Positions 19,161 through 28,599 are shown, counted from the first letter of the stretch. The stretch is DNA of 64,000 nt from Ectobacillus polymachus (GCF_048159605.1 NZ_JBLREB010000001.1:1054001-1118000), one strand, 5' to 3'. Made by a program: numbers and translations. Notes: generated from the sequence alone by a model not told the origin.

Positions 19161-19388
19161 CTATAAATTTAAGGATTGAAAAAACTCTGCTAAACTAATA
19201 CCTAAAGCGAAACATATTTTTTGCAAAGAAGAAATGGTAGGACCACGCTGTCCTCTTTCTACCATACCTATAAAATTTTTATGCAGGTTAGATTGTTGTG
19301 CAAGATCTGCCTGAGATAAACCATTTTTCATTCTTTCTGTTTTAATTGTACTTCCAATTTTCATGAGTAACTTTTCTCCGTTTTCCAT
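19161..19388 (-). CDS. XRE-family helix-turn-helix regulator
   Basis: 75 residues, essentially one HTH domain: IGSTIKTERMKNGLSQADLAQQSNLHKNFIGMVERG is the canonical Cro/C1 helix-turn-helix. No second domain is present, so it is a minimal DNA-binding protein. The ATG at 19388 is chosen because GGTGAT, complementary to the 16S end, lies at correct spacing; ATG 19364 is an alternative. Target unknown; divergent from msrA. Confidence 0.82.
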   Translation of the reverse strand: MENGEKLLMKIGSTIKTERMKNGLSQADLAQQSNLHKNFIGMVERGQRGPTISSLQKICFALGISLAEFFQSLNL

Positions 19389-19648
19389 TGTAATCACCCA
19401 TATATACATGATATTACCAAAAACAATACCTGCACTCCTTATAAAAAGTCAGAACACTTTCTCGATTGTCATCAGCAAAAAGTTAACCTATTTACTCCTT
19501 TCTTTTTCTGTTTTTCTACGTTAATAATATAACAAACTCTTTTCTATACACAATACTTTGATTGTTAAGATATTCTATAATTAAATAATACTAATCTGCC
19601 TATGCAGAATAAAAATAAAAGCCTATGTATACGAAAGGATGAATAGTA

Positions 19649-20182
19649 ATGAAAGATTCTCATTATGAATTTGCTATGTTTGCAGGAGGATGCTTTTGGT
19701 GTATGGTTAAACCATTCGACGAACTTCCTGGTATTATACATGTCATTTCTGGCTACGCAGGTGGAAACATAGAATATCCTACTTATGAGCAAGTGAAAAC
19801 CGGTACAACTGGTCATTATGAAGTAGTACAAATACAATTTAATCCTGCTGTATTCTCGTATGAAAAACTTCTTGAACTCTACTGGCCCCAAATTGATCCT
19901 ACAGATGAAGGCGGGCAATTTTTTGATCGTGGATCACAATATCGAACTGCAATCTTCTATTATACAGCAGGGCAAAAAAAATTAGCTGAAGCTTCTAGAC
20001 TCGCTATAGAAAGTAGCACTCGCTTTACAAAGCCTATTGTAACAAGTATCCTTCCCGCTAGTACCTTTTATGAAGCAGAAGAATACCATCAGCACTTTTA
20101 CAAGAAGAATCCCGAAAAATACAAACAAGAACGAATCGAATCAGGTCGTGCTGCATTTATCAAGGAAAACTGGAAAAAATAG
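19649..20182 (+). CDS. msrA: Peptide-methionine (S)-S-oxide reductase MsrA
   Basis: Repairs oxidised methionine in proteins. 177 residues. The catalytic motif GGCFWC lies at about 14-19, and GGQFFDRGSQYRTAIF near 90 and EEYHQHFYKKNP near 150 are family signatures. There is no fused MsrB. AAAGGATG precedes the ATG and a terminator follows the stop. Confidence 0.93.
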   Translation: MKDSHYEFAMFAGGCFWCMVKPFDELPGIIHVISGYAGGNIEYPTYEQVKTGTTGHYEVVQIQFNPAVFSYEKLLELYWPQIDPTDEGGQFFDRGSQYRTAIFYYTAGQKKLAEASRLAIESSTRFTKPIVTSILPASTFYEAEEYHQHFYKKNPEKYKQERIESGRAAFIKENWKK

Positions 20183-20212
20183 CAGATGATTCTGTTATGG
20201 GATATACAAATC

Positions 20213-20240
20213 AGGGGCTTTTTAGACTGCCCCTACTTTT
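20213..20240 (+). terminator. msrA terminator
   Basis: AGGGGC/GCCCCT with a 10-nt loop, followed by ACTTTTTAT. Confidence 0.7.
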
Positions 20241-20279
20241 TATCCTTATATTTCAAAATTCGGCGGGTAAAGACCATCC

Positions 20280-20633
20280 CTATTTAATAAAGCGAATCGT
20301 AATCGGATAATGGAAATGCTGGCCATCATTTGCTTTAACTGCAGCAATTATTGCAATAACAAGTTGAAACACCGCAAGTAATGGGAAGAGTATAAGTCCG
20401 ATGAGTACAATGGATAATAACCCTGCAGCAATATAATAAATAAGCATCGTAATTTGAAAATTTAATGATTCCTTTCCTTCTTGATCTACAAATGCACTTT
20501 CATCCTTCTTAACTAACCATATAATTAATGGTCCTGCAATAAATCCGATAACTGTAAAAAAACCAGTTAAGGATGAAAGGTGGGCAAACATCCCCCACAG
20601 TTTTTCGTCTTTTTCTAATTCCTTCTCTGTCAT
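20280..20633 (-). CDS. DUF4870 membrane protein
   Basis: 117 residues with three predicted helices (about 20-45, 60-80, 85-105). MFAHLSSLTGFFTVIGFIAGPLIIWLVKKDESAFVDQEGKESLNFQ-type sequence is diagnostic of DUF4870 (Tic20-like fold), function unknown. The ATG at 20633 follows GAGGAG at seven bases; upstream in-frame ATGs lack a site. Confidence 0.82.
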   Translation of the reverse strand: MTEKELEKDEKLWGMFAHLSSLTGFFTVIGFIAGPLIIWLVKKDESAFVDQEGKESLNFQITMLIYYIAAGLLSIVLIGLILFPLLAVFQLVIAIIAAVKANDGQHFHYPITIRFIK

Positions 20634-20837
20634 AATCTCACTCCTCATTTCTATTTGCATACATTTTAATAATCATATGGAAAGCCATGTTACTAAATAA
20701 TATAGAAGTACATGTACAAATATGTATGTAAGTAATGAATTTATCATGTTCTTTTCATGTGAGCACAGGTAAGCGTATACATATGCATATCTATTTCTAA
20801 TTCGGTAACTATAATGGAGAATGGAGTGGAAATACAT

Positions 20838-22058
20838 TTGATTTTACAATCAGGAACATTCTACTGGCCGACAACATTACCAAATAGACCCGAATATAGC
20901 CCCTTAGAAGAAGATATTACATGTGACGTTCTTATTATTGGAGGTGGAATCTCAGGTGCACAATGTGCCTATATCCTTTGTCATACAGGCCTAAAGATCG
21001 TTGTAGTAGAGAAACATAAAATTGGGTCTGGAAGCACAGCTAGTAATACTGCACTCATTCAATATTTAGGAGATAAGATGCTACATGAGCTAGTCAATAG
21101 CTTTGGCGAAGAACAAGCAATTCGGCACACGATACTTTGCCGCCAAGCAATCAACGAAATTGAGTACGCATCCAGACATCTATCATTTGATCCAAACTTT
21201 ATACGAAGAGATACCCTTTACTTTGCAAGCTATGAAGAGGATGTTCAAAAATTACAAAACGAGCTATTTTATCTACAAAAACATAGTTTTGCTGTAAGGC
21301 TATTAACTGAAAAAGAAATTAGTAAACTATATCCTTTTCAAAAGAAGGCCGCACTTTATCTATATAACGATGCCGAAATCAATCCGTACATCTATACGAT
21401 TGGACTCCTTGATATGGCAAAACAAAAAGGCTCTAATATTTATGAAAATACAGAGATCATTGGAAAAGTATTTAAACAAGACGGAGTTATTTTCTACACG
21501 AAGCACAGACATCGTATTGCTGCAAAACATGTAATTATAGCTGCTGGATATGAAGGATTATTATTTAAAAAAGAAAAGAATGCGGTGATAAGCAGTACTT
21601 ATTCTGTTGTAACGAATTCCGTTGCAGACTTATCAGATTGGTATAATCGAACTCTAATTTGGGAAACAGCACGCCCTTATCTTTATATGCGAACAACCCA
21701 TGATAATCGCATTATTATAGGTGGATTAGATGAACAGACCTCAGACCCTCAAGAACGAGATGCAAAGCTGATTCATAAAAAGAAAGCTCTCATTCAAGAA
21801 TTTAACAAACTATTTCCAAATATTCACGTACAACCAGAATTTACAGTAGCTGCTCATTTCGGAGGCACCCATGACGGCCTACCTATTCTAGGTATATATG
21901 ATACGAAGCCGAATTGCTACTTTCTATTTGGATACGGAGATAACGGGACAGTATATAGTATGGTTCTCGCATCACTAATACGTGATATCATTACAAAAGG
22001 TTCTCATCCTAATATAGATCTATATTTACAAACAAGACCTATGATTCATATAAGGTGA
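20838..22058 (+). CDS. FAD-dependent oxidoreductase (DAO family)
   Basis: About 406 residues. The FAD dinucleotide motif DVLIIGGGISGAQCAYIL starts near residue 30, and the C-terminal half has IIIGGLDEQTSDPQERD and HFGGTHDGLPILG. It resembles the N-terminal part of YhfW (49334-50851) but has no Rieske domain. The start is uncertain: I favour TTG 20838 (reading MILQSG) eight bases after GGAGTGG; ATG 20814 is in frame but has no ribosome site. The substrate is probably an amino acid or amine; inference only. Confidence 0.75.
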   Translation: MILQSGTFYWPTTLPNRPEYSPLEEDITCDVLIIGGGISGAQCAYILCHTGLKIVVVEKHKIGSGSTASNTALIQYLGDKMLHELVNSFGEEQAIRHTILCRQAINEIEYASRHLSFDPNFIRRDTLYFASYEEDVQKLQNELFYLQKHSFAVRLLTEKEISKLYPFQKKAALYLYNDAEINPYIYTIGLLDMAKQKGSNIYENTEIIGKVFKQDGVIFYTKHRHRIAAKHVIIAAGYEGLLFKKEKNAVISSTYSVVTNSVADLSDWYNRTLIWETARPYLYMRTTHDNRIIIGGLDEQTSDPQERDAKLIHKKKALIQEFNKLFPNIHVQPEFTVAAHFGGTHDGLPILGIYDTKPNCYFLFGYGDNGTVYSMVLASLIRDIITKGSHPNIDLYLQTRPMIHIR

Positions 22059-22078
22059 ACCTTCCCACCTTTGCTTTT

Positions 22079-22111
22079 ACGGACCCTACTATGAAGTTGG
22101 TCTTACTGCCC
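22079..22111 (-). repeat. Hairpin-element remnant (related to 25649-25730)
   Basis: Read on the minus strand it begins GGGCAGTAAGACC, continues with CTTCATAG and ends AGGGTCCGT, the same ends as the longer element at 25660-25720. It looks like a shortened copy. Confidence 0.4.
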
Positions 22112-22302
22112 TTAAATAAGTGCTTAACCAAAATATAAAAAAGACAATTTTGTGACGAAGCAGGAATATAATAGGTATTGTATCGAAATTATATTTTACG
22201 TAATAACGTGCACTCTTCAAAATTTTTTTACTGAAGAAAAGCACCTGCTCATGGAATAACCTGTAGCCGATTACGAATAAAGACTACAAAGGAGTGGTGA
22301 GG

Positions 22303-22593
22303 ATGAACTTTGATATTTTATCAGAAGAACAAGAAAGGCAAAATATTCATTACTACTGTATTTCCGCTGGAAATCATCGCTATGATTTAACTGTCATTTA
22401 TTCCGTGAAGTTTTTAGGGAAAGCAATGGTCGTCTCTCTTCAAAGTGAGCGTATGGCTCTTTTATGCGATGACGATATACCAAATACCAATTACTGGGCA
22501 CCGAAGCTAGGCATAGAACCAGAAGATGTTACGGAAGTAGGAAAGTTTTTAACATATTTATTAGGACAAGAGCTCCATGCAGATCAATATTAA
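22303..22593 (+). CDS. SAV0927/DUF3055 family protein
   Basis: 96 residues beginning MNFDILSEEQERQNIHYYC. The core NHRYDLTVIYSVKFLGKAMVVSLQS is typical of the DUF3055/SAV0927 family of Firmicutes, function unknown. ATG 22303 follows AAAGGAG at eight bases; an in-frame GTG at 22294 is too close to the site. Confidence 0.72.
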   Translation: MNFDILSEEQERQNIHYYCISAGNHRYDLTVIYSVKFLGKAMVVSLQSERMALLCDDDIPNTNYWAPKLGIEPEDVTEVGKFLTYLLGQELHADQY

Positions 22594-22611
22594 ATAAGAC
22601 ATAGATTATAA

Positions 22612-22642
22612 AGAAAGAGGGTATCCTAAGGACCCTCTTTCT
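22612..22642. terminator. Bidirectional terminator
   Basis: AGAAAGAGGGT/ACCCTCTTTCT with an inner CCT/AGG pair; between convergent genes ending at 22593 and 22643. Confidence 0.8.
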
Positions 22643-22957
22643 TTATGAATTCATATCTTTCTTATGTTGATGATGCCCATCCCATTTATGAATGAAGCCA
22701 TTCTTTTCAAGAGTATTGTAACGCTCTTGCAATCGAGAAATGATTGCGTCTCCCTTTTCCTTCGATATCACCCCATATTCTACATATTTAGAAATAACTT
22801 TTTTCTTTTTTTCTAAGATGTCACGTTCAAGAGATGAAATCTCCTTTTTTTGTTCAGTCGTAAGAAGTTTTGTGGGCTTCATTTCATTTGCATGTGCAAA
22901 TCCTTGCCATTGAAATAACAGTATAAGCGAAACAACAATAGAAGTTAAACCTTTCAT
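22643..22957 (-). CDS. YckD-like secreted protein (DUF2680)
   Basis: 104 residues. Signal peptide about 1-24 (ending AHAN), then LTTEQKKEISSLERDILEKKKKVISKYVEYGVISKEKG, the DUF2680 pattern of B. subtilis YckD. The C-terminus is His-rich (HKWDGHHQHKKD) and might bind metal. ATG 22957 is preceded by GAAAGGGGTG; the longer frame has no site. Function unknown. Confidence 0.75.
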   Translation of the reverse strand: MKGLTSIVVSLILLFQWQGFAHANEMKPTKLLTTEQKKEISSLERDILEKKKKVISKYVEYGVISKEKGDAIISRLQERYNTLEKNGFIHKWDGHHQHKKDMNS

Positions 22958-23257
22958 ACTAACACCCCTTTCATGATATCTTTGGTTAGTTTCCCAAAAA
23001 CGGAGTATACTATTCAAACAGTATATGTTTACGAAAAAATTGAATAATATCCACGTTACTTCTTCTTACATTTATTTCCACTATTTGCTTTAGTCTGTTA
23101 TAGAAACAAAACCCTTTACGAAATGGTACCAATACAGTACAATGTTCTGAATATATCAAGAATCTTTGCTATCACTTATTATTCATGATTGAAAACTACT
23201 CAATTTCTAGAATGTAATGTTAACAATGGAAATCTTACTGCAAGGGAGAGAATGTTT

Positions 23258-23836
23258 ATGCGTAACGTGACATTAGAGCAATTATACAGCCATCGGATTG
23301 TACAGAAGTTTGTCAATCGTTCTGGAATGGTACATGCCATATCTGTTGCCTATCATGCGTTTCATTTGGCAAAAGAGCATAACATTTCTGTTGATTTAGC
23401 TACCAAAGCCGGATTTTTACATGATATAGGACATTACACATGGTATAGCAATGGTAAATGGGACTATGATTTATATAAAAAGAATGATATTCATGCAATT
23501 AAAGGAGCCGAACGAGCTCATAAGCTTCTTATTCGATTAGGAGAAAACCCAAAGGATGCAAAGGAAATTGCACTTGCCATCCTACTTCATACTGATTCTT
23601 ATCTACCCGATGCCATTATACAAAGAAGTACGTTACAGCAAATTGTAAAAACGGCAGATGAAATGGATGAAGAATTAGGTGGAAGCCATCATTACCGTAG
23701 ACTCTCTCAGGAGAAAGCACTCGGTGCAATAAAACGGTTAGATGAAATGATAACGGATCATCTTTCAACCACTCTAATGTCTATAAAAGATCTTCCAGAT
23801 AAACCTAACAACGATAAAAAACTAGTTCATGAATGA
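23258..23836 (+). CDS. HD-domain phosphohydrolase
   Basis: 192 residues. Metal ligands of an HD domain are visible: His in MVHAISVAYH, the HD pair in AGFLHDIGHYTW (about 55-66) and the distal Asp in KTADEMDE (about 150). Probably hydrolyses a phosphorylated small molecule, perhaps a nucleotide. ATG 23258 lies nine bases after GGGAG; earlier in-frame ATGs lack spacing. Confidence 0.75.
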   Translation: MRNVTLEQLYSHRIVQKFVNRSGMVHAISVAYHAFHLAKEHNISVDLATKAGFLHDIGHYTWYSNGKWDYDLYKKNDIHAIKGAERAHKLLIRLGENPKDAKEIALAILLHTDSYLPDAIIQRSTLQQIVKTADEMDEELGGSHHYRRLSQEKALGAIKRLDEMITDHLSTTLMSIKDLPDKPNNDKKLVHE

Positions 23837-23842
23837 AGACTA

Positions 23843-23905
23843 ACCGGGTCCCCCACTTCGGAGTTTCTCTCTAGCCTTAGAAACTGAGGGCAAAACCCCG
23901 TTATC
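23843..23905. repeat. Hairpin element left of the MHS transporter
   Basis: CCCCCACTTCGGAGTTTCT pairs with AGAAACTGAGGGC across a 10-nt loop, and a GGGTC/ACCCCG pair frames it. It is similar in layout to 25649-25730 on the other side of the transporter. Confidence 0.4.
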
Positions 23906-23988
23906 TTGGAAGTACAAAGAAGACGGACACTTTTTCTGAGTTAGGTGGGGAAAACTTTTTTCAACATACATCTTAAAAGATTGGTAAA

Positions 23989-24017
23989 CAAAAAGTACTC
24001 ATAATGAGTACTTTTTG
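23989..24017. terminator. Terminator of the MHS transporter gene
   Basis: CAAAAAGTACTCAT/ATGAGTACTTTTTG around a single base; a perfect 14-bp inverted repeat. Confidence 0.8.
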
Positions 24018-24083
24018 TTGGTTTATAAAAAATCTTTAACGAATTTTTTCGTCCTTTGTGTGCTCATAATATTATATGTAAGA

Positions 24084-25424
24084 CTACCGTGAGCTGGTTT
24101 CGCGAACCATTACCGCATCTTTATCCTCTATCTCAGCTTCAATTTGAGAGTTCTTCGAAGACTCTCCCATAGTCCAGTAGACGATCACACCCAATGCACA
24201 GCACGCTGCTACGTAGTAGAAAAAGAGTGACTCATGTCCAATACTCTTAAGCCATAATGCAATGAACTCTGCTGTCCCTCCAAATAAGGCAACGGTAATA
24301 CCATATGGTAATCCTACGCCAAGAGCACGGATTTCGGTCGGGAAAAGCTCGGCTTTTACAATGGCATTAATAGATGTGTATCCAGTAACAATAATGAGAG
24401 ATACCATCATAAGTAAGAAAGCAATCATAGGGTTCTTTGTTTGTTGCAAAAGTAGGAAAATCGGTACGGTAAGTAACGTTCCAAGGATACCGAAACTAAT
24501 CAATATTGGGCGACGTCCGATGCGGTCAGACAGCATGCCAACGAGCGGTTGAATGACAACGAATACAAGTAAGGCACTAAAGTTGATCCAACTTACGATC
24601 TCTTTAGGAAGGCCAACTGAGTTCACCATGAACTTCTGTAAATACGTCGTGTAGGTATAAAAAGCAACCGTTCCACCGATTGTAAGTCCCACCACTGTTA
24701 ACACAGCCTTAGGATATTTCATCAACGTCCGAACAGTCCCAGCTTTCTCCCGGGTTTCAGACCCCATGTTAGAGAACTGCTCTGATTCGTCCATCGTACG
24801 CCGGAGCCATAATACAGCTAATGCTCCTAATGCTCCAATGACGAAAGGAATTCGCCAGCCCCAGGACTTCATATCTGCTTCGTTCAGCATTTGCTGAAGG
24901 ATGATTTGCACACCAAGTGCCACTAGTTGTCCGGATACAAGGGTAACGTACTGGAAACTCGAGTAGAAACCACGACGTCCGCTTTTGGCCATCTCAGACA
25001 GATACGTTGCTGAAGTCCCATACTCACCCCCTAATGACAATCCTTGCAACAGGCGGGCAAGAACTAGAATAATAGGAGCAAGTATACCAATGGAGCGATA
25101 ACCTGGAGTGATGGCAATAATGAAAGAACCACAAGCCATTATCGTGATGGAAAGAGTAAGTGCGGCTCGGCGTCCATGACGATCAGCGTATCGTCCCATC
25201 AATAAGCTGCCTAGTGGGCGCATCAAGAATCCGACAGCGAAGATGGCTGCTGTGTCGAGCAATTGGTTGGTTGGATTTCCTTTTGGGAAGAATTCTGCTG
25301 AAAAATATAGGGCGAAAGCAGAATAGACGTACCAGTCGTACCATTCAATTAGATTTCCAATCGAACCTTTTAAGATATTACTTGTGATGCGTCGCGTCTC
25401 TGTGCGATCAATAGATTGTGCCAT
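24084..25424 (-). CDS. MFS transporter, metabolite:H+ symporter (MHS) family
   Basis: 446 residues and twelve predicted helices. The MHS hallmarks are NLIEWYDWYVYSAFALYFS near 25, PLGSLLMGRYADRHGRRAAL near 80 and LQGLSLGGEYGTSATYLSE near 130. The family (KgtP, ProP, citrate and dicarboxylate carriers) takes up organic acids with protons. Beside glutarate genes it is a plausible glutarate/2-oxoglutarate importer, but this rests on context. Base composition looks richer in G+C than its surroundings and both sides carry related hairpin elements, so transfer is possible. AGAGGTGG precedes the ATG. Confidence 0.85.
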   Translation of the reverse strand: MAQSIDRTETRRITSNILKGSIGNLIEWYDWYVYSAFALYFSAEFFPKGNPTNQLLDTAAIFAVGFLMRPLGSLLMGRYADRHGRRAALTLSITIMACGSFIIAITPGYRSIGILAPIILVLARLLQGLSLGGEYGTSATYLSEMAKSGRRGFYSSFQYVTLVSGQLVALGVQIILQQMLNEADMKSWGWRIPFVIGALGALAVLWLRRTMDESEQFSNMGSETREKAGTVRTLMKYPKAVLTVVGLTIGGTVAFYTYTTYLQKFMVNSVGLPKEIVSWINFSALLVFVVIQPLVGMLSDRIGRRPILISFGILGTLLTVPIFLLLQQTKNPMIAFLLMMVSLIIVTGYTSINAIVKAELFPTEIRALGVGLPYGITVALFGGTAEFIALWLKSIGHESLFFYYVAACCALGVIVYWTMGESSKNSQIEAEIEDKDAVMVRETSSR

Positions 25425-25849
25425 GATACATCCACCTCTTCCCTTTTCTAATAGTATCAGTAGGTTTAAGTTTCATTTATTCCTTGCAAAAGAACATTTG
25501 AAAGCGTCTTCAAATTTTAACGCTTAAACAATAAGAAGAATTATGATTTCGTGCAAAAAACTTAGACAGCTCATTTACTGGCAATTTTCATTCGAAACAA
25601 AGTGAAACTTTCTTTCCCAAGTAGAGAGTTTTTTTGTATCCTGTTAAACCCGTATAAACGGGCAGTAAGACCCCCACTTCAAAGACTATAGAGAAATTAG
25701 TCTTTAGTGGAGGACTCCGTTATATACCCGATTGGTCGATAAACTAGGAAGAAGGATTATGATTCTAGTACAAAAAGGACAAATTCACAGGTGATGTTCG
25801 TTAAAGTAAGCTTTCCTTGAAGTAGGGTTTTCTTCCACCAGTAAAACGC
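25425..25849. other. Intergenic region between MHS transporter and gcdH
   Basis: No gene is seen in 425 bases. The only structured part is the hairpin element at 25649-25730. Confidence 0.6.
25649..25730. repeat. Hairpin element right of the MHS transporter
   Basis: A small palindrome CCCGT-ATAA-ACGGG opens it. Then CCCCCACTTCAAAGACTA pairs with TAGTCTTTAGTGGAGG (two-base bulge) around a 9-nt loop. Such end hairpins are known from IS200/IS605-type elements, but no transposase is present. Confidence 0.5.
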
Positions 25850-27061
25850 TTAATTTTGAACTTTCACTTCCTCAAAAGGCCATGATGGAAGCATTTTGTT
25901 AAGAGGTTTATCTTGTCGATACCCTAGAGCATATTCACCCTGCATGATTGTATGGATCTCTCTTGTTCCTTCATAAATAACTGGAGCCTTCGCATTTCTC
26001 AAAAATCTTTCGACTGGATATTCATTGGAATATCCATATGCGCCATGGATTTGAACAGCATCATTTGCTGCTTCAAATGCAGCGTCACAAGCTATCCATT
26101 TCGCTAGTGAAGTTTCTCGCGTGTTGCGTTTCCCTTCGTTTTTTAACCATCCGGCACGATAAACTAGTAAGCGAGATATTTCTAGATTGGCAGACATTTT
26201 TGCAATCATTTGCTGAACCAATTGATGTTTTCCAATCTCTTTTCCAAATGTCTTACGTTCATGACAGTATTTGACGCTTTCTTCTAAGGAAGCATTGATG
26301 AGCCCACAAGCACCTGCTGCTACTGTAAATCTTCCATTATCTAACGCAGCCATCGCAATTTTAAAGCCTTCCCCTTCTTGTCCTAATAAATTTTCTGCTG
26401 GAACGCGTACTTCCTCTAGGAATACTTCACCTGTGTTGCCTGCACGAATACCTAATTTCCCTTTAATAGCCTTTGTTTTTACGCCTGGGAACGTACGTTC
26501 AACGATGAAACAGCTGATGCCATGGTGCGCCATATCACTATTCGTTTTGGCAAATATTAAAAAATTGTCGGCTACATCGCAAAGGGAAATCCACGTCTTA
26601 GAACCGTTTAAGATATAGCTATCGCCATCCCGCTTTGCTGTCGTTTGCATCGCAGCAACGTCAGATCCTGCATTAGGCTCTGTTAACCCAAATGCTCCAA
26701 CCTTCTGACCACGAGCTTGCGGAACGAGATATTTTTCTTTTTGAAACTCATTTCCCCATTGCAACAATGTCATACTGTTCAATCCAGTATGAACGGATAC
26801 AGCTGTCCGGAATGTTGTATCTCCGCGTTCTAATTCATCACAAACAATTGCGAGAGTATTATAATCCATTCCAACACCGCCATATTGCTCTGGAATACAT
26901 ACCCCCATCAACTCTAAATCAGCTAATCGTTTTAAAACGCCTGTTTCAAAGTGCCCCTTCTCATCCCATTCTTTAATAAAAGGATTAATCTCACGGTCAA
27001 CGAATTTACGTACTACTTTCTTAACGGATTCTTGTTCTTCAGTTAGCGCAAAATTCAACAT
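25850..27061 (-). CDS. gcdH: Acyl-CoA dehydrogenase, probably glutaryl-CoA dehydrogenase
   Basis: 403 residues. Acyl-CoA dehydrogenase landmarks: FGLTEPNAGSD (about 124-134), WISLCDVAD and the catalytic base Glu364 in VIYEGTREIH. The segment ELERGDTTFRTAVSVHTGL puts an Arg (85) where human glutaryl-CoA dehydrogenase has the Arg that holds the substrate carboxylate; butyryl-CoA dehydrogenases lack it. It should convert glutaryl-CoA to crotonyl-CoA plus CO2. It follows the CoA-transferase gene by 12 bases with AGGAGG in between, so the two are one operon. Substrate assignment is inference from one residue and context. Confidence 0.8.
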   Translation of the reverse strand: MLNFALTEEQESVKKVVRKFVDREINPFIKEWDEKGHFETGVLKRLADLELMGVCIPEQYGGVGMDYNTLAIVCDELERGDTTFRTAVSVHTGLNSMTLLQWGNEFQKEKYLVPQARGQKVGAFGLTEPNAGSDVAAMQTTAKRDGDSYILNGSKTWISLCDVADNFLIFAKTNSDMAHHGISCFIVERTFPGVKTKAIKGKLGIRAGNTGEVFLEEVRVPAENLLGQEGEGFKIAMAALDNGRFTVAAGACGLINASLEESVKYCHERKTFGKEIGKHQLVQQMIAKMSANLEISRLLVYRAGWLKNEGKRNTRETSLAKWIACDAAFEAANDAVQIHGAYGYSNEYPVERFLRNAKAPVIYEGTREIHTIMQGEYALGYRQDKPLNKMLPSWPFEEVKVQN

Positions 27062-27073
27062 ATCAAATTCCTC

Positions 27074-28261
27074 CTATATAATGTGTTTTGATTTCATTTC
27101 TTTAATTTGTTCCTCCGAATATCCTAACTCCATCAAGATATTCTTCGTATGTTCACTATAAAGCGGAGGATGTCTCCTCATCTTTACAGGAGTTCTTGAT
27201 AGCTTGAGTGGACTGCCGACCAGCTTAATCGATTCTGCAGTTGGATGGTTCATTTCGACAACCATCTCCCTTGCCTCAACTTGCGGGTCTGAAAATAGTT
27301 CTTGTAAATTATTAATCGGCCCATTCGGAATCTTAGCTTCTATTAATAATTGTTTCCAATCCTTCGCCGACCTTTGTTTCATCCTGGAACAAATGATTTC
27401 GATCAGTTCTTCCCGATGCTTTACTCGATTCGGATTCGTAGCAAATTTTTCATCCTTTGCTAGCTCAGGCATTCCGAGTATAGAAGCAAATTTCTGGAAC
27501 TGATTATCATTTCCTACTGCAACAACCATATCTTGATCGAAAGTTGGAAAAACTTGATACGGAACAATATTCGGATGCTGATTTCCTAACTGCCCTGGAA
27601 TATTCCCAGATATTAAATAATTACTCGCTACATTGACCAGTGCTGAAATTTGAGAGTCAAAGAGAGCGATATCAATCTCTTGTCCTACACCAGACTGACT
27701 TCTTTCTTGCAATGCTGCTAAAATACCAATGGTCGTGTATAAACCGGTTAATACATCAGCGATAGCTACCCCAACTTTCATCGGACCTGATGCTTTTTCA
27801 CCGGTAATGCTCATCAATCCAGCCATAGCCTGAATTATGTAGTCATAACCAGGTTCGTCTTTATATGGGCCATTTTTCCCAAACCCTGTAATGGATGCCA
27901 AAATGATGCTAGGATTTACTTCTTTCATCACGTCATAACCTAAGCCTAACCTGTCCAGTGTTCCCGTTTTAAAATTTTGTACAACTACATCGGATTGAGA
28001 TACAAGCCTTTTGAAAATTTCCTTTCCCTCATCCGATTTTAAATTTAATGTTATAGCTTGTTTATTACGATTAGCACATAGATAGTAGGCACTTTCTCCT
28101 CCAATATTAGGTGGACCCCAAGAACGTGTATCATCTTTGGATAAAGAGCTTTCTACCTTAATTACATCAGCACCTAAATCGCCTAGAATCATCGTGCAAA
28201 ATGGTCCTGCCAAAACTCTTGTTAAATCAAGTATCCTAATATTATTTAAAGCGCCTGACAC
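27074..28261 (-). CDS. CaiB/BaiF (family III) CoA transferase, probably glutarate CoA transferase
   Basis: 395 residues. Starts SGALNNIRILDLTRVLAGPFCTM with LGDLGADVIKVE, the family III signature; the nucleophilic Asp lies in EPGYDYIIQAMAG (about 165). It would move CoA from a donor such as succinyl-CoA to glutarate, feeding the dehydrogenase encoded next. I take GTG 28261 as start because AAAGGAGG is eight bases away; ATG 28267 is only two bases from it. The transcript begins with a structured leader ending in a terminator (28285-28450). Confidence 0.8.
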   Translation of the reverse strand: MSGALNNIRILDLTRVLAGPFCTMILGDLGADVIKVESSLSKDDTRSWGPPNIGGESAYYLCANRNKQAITLNLKSDEGKEIFKRLVSQSDVVVQNFKTGTLDRLGLGYDVMKEVNPSIILASITGFGKNGPYKDEPGYDYIIQAMAGLMSITGEKASGPMKVGVAIADVLTGLYTTIGILAALQERSQSGVGQEIDIALFDSQISALVNVASNYLISGNIPGQLGNQHPNIVPYQVFPTFDQDMVVAVGNDNQFQKFASILGMPELAKDEKFATNPNRVKHREELIEIICSRMKQRSAKDWKQLLIEAKIPNGPINNLQELFSDPQVEAREMVVEMNHPTAESIKLVGSPLKLSRTPVKMRRHPPLYSEHTKNILMELGYSEEQIKEMKSKHII

Positions 28262-28284
28262 CCCCATCTCCTCCTTTAAAAATG

Positions 28285-28334
28285 AAAAAGCCAGTCAAAC
28301 TACAAAGAAACATTTGTAGTTCGACTGGCTTTTT
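28285..28334 (-). terminator. Leader terminator in front of the CoA-transferase operon
   Basis: AAAAAGCCAGTC (28285-28296) pairs with GACTGGCTTTTT (28323-28334), and AACTACAAA with TTTGTAGTT inside it. It ends about 14 bases before the ribosome site of the CoA transferase, so it must be bypassed for expression. Confidence 0.85.
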
Positions 28335-28450
28335 GTTTAAGCTAATGTCTTCTGGTTAAGAAGATCATATTAAACTTAGGCAGTCATATAAGTAATGAAA
28401 CATAATATGTTCAGATTGATATAGATTTATGGTCCATATCAGTGAACCTT
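28285..28450 (-). promoter_or_regulatory. Attenuator leader B (antiterminator/terminator RNA) of the CoA-transferase operon
   Basis: About 165 nt between promoter and terminator. A first hairpin pairs 28443-28447 with 28409-28413 and 28436-28440 with 28418-28422. An antiterminator pairs 28381-28385 with 28323-28327, 28370-28375 with 28335-28340 and 28359-28363 with 28349-28353; its first helix takes up the 5' arm of the terminator, so the two folds exclude each other. The motif CTTC-N7-GAAG-A-CATTAG recurs in leader A (29139-29302). No known riboswitch, T-box or LicT-type site was recognised. Confidence 0.65.
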
Positions 28451-28456
28451 TAACAC

Positions 28457-28485
28457 ATTATTACATAAGTTAACTTGTTTGGCAA
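28457..28485 (-). promoter_or_regulatory. Candidate sigma-A promoter of the CoA-transferase operon
   Basis: TTGCCA (28485-28480) and TAATAAT (28463-28457) on the minus strand, 16-17 bp apart. It places the transcription start close to 28450, at the beginning of leader B. Confidence 0.6.
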
Positions 28486-28599
28486 TATATGTTTTTTATT
28501 TTTTTAAAAATTATTAAATGATTTTGTAAGCTGAGAATAGCAACATTATGAATGTATACTCCTAGGTTCTCTACCATATGTAACAATAGATAGCATTAA

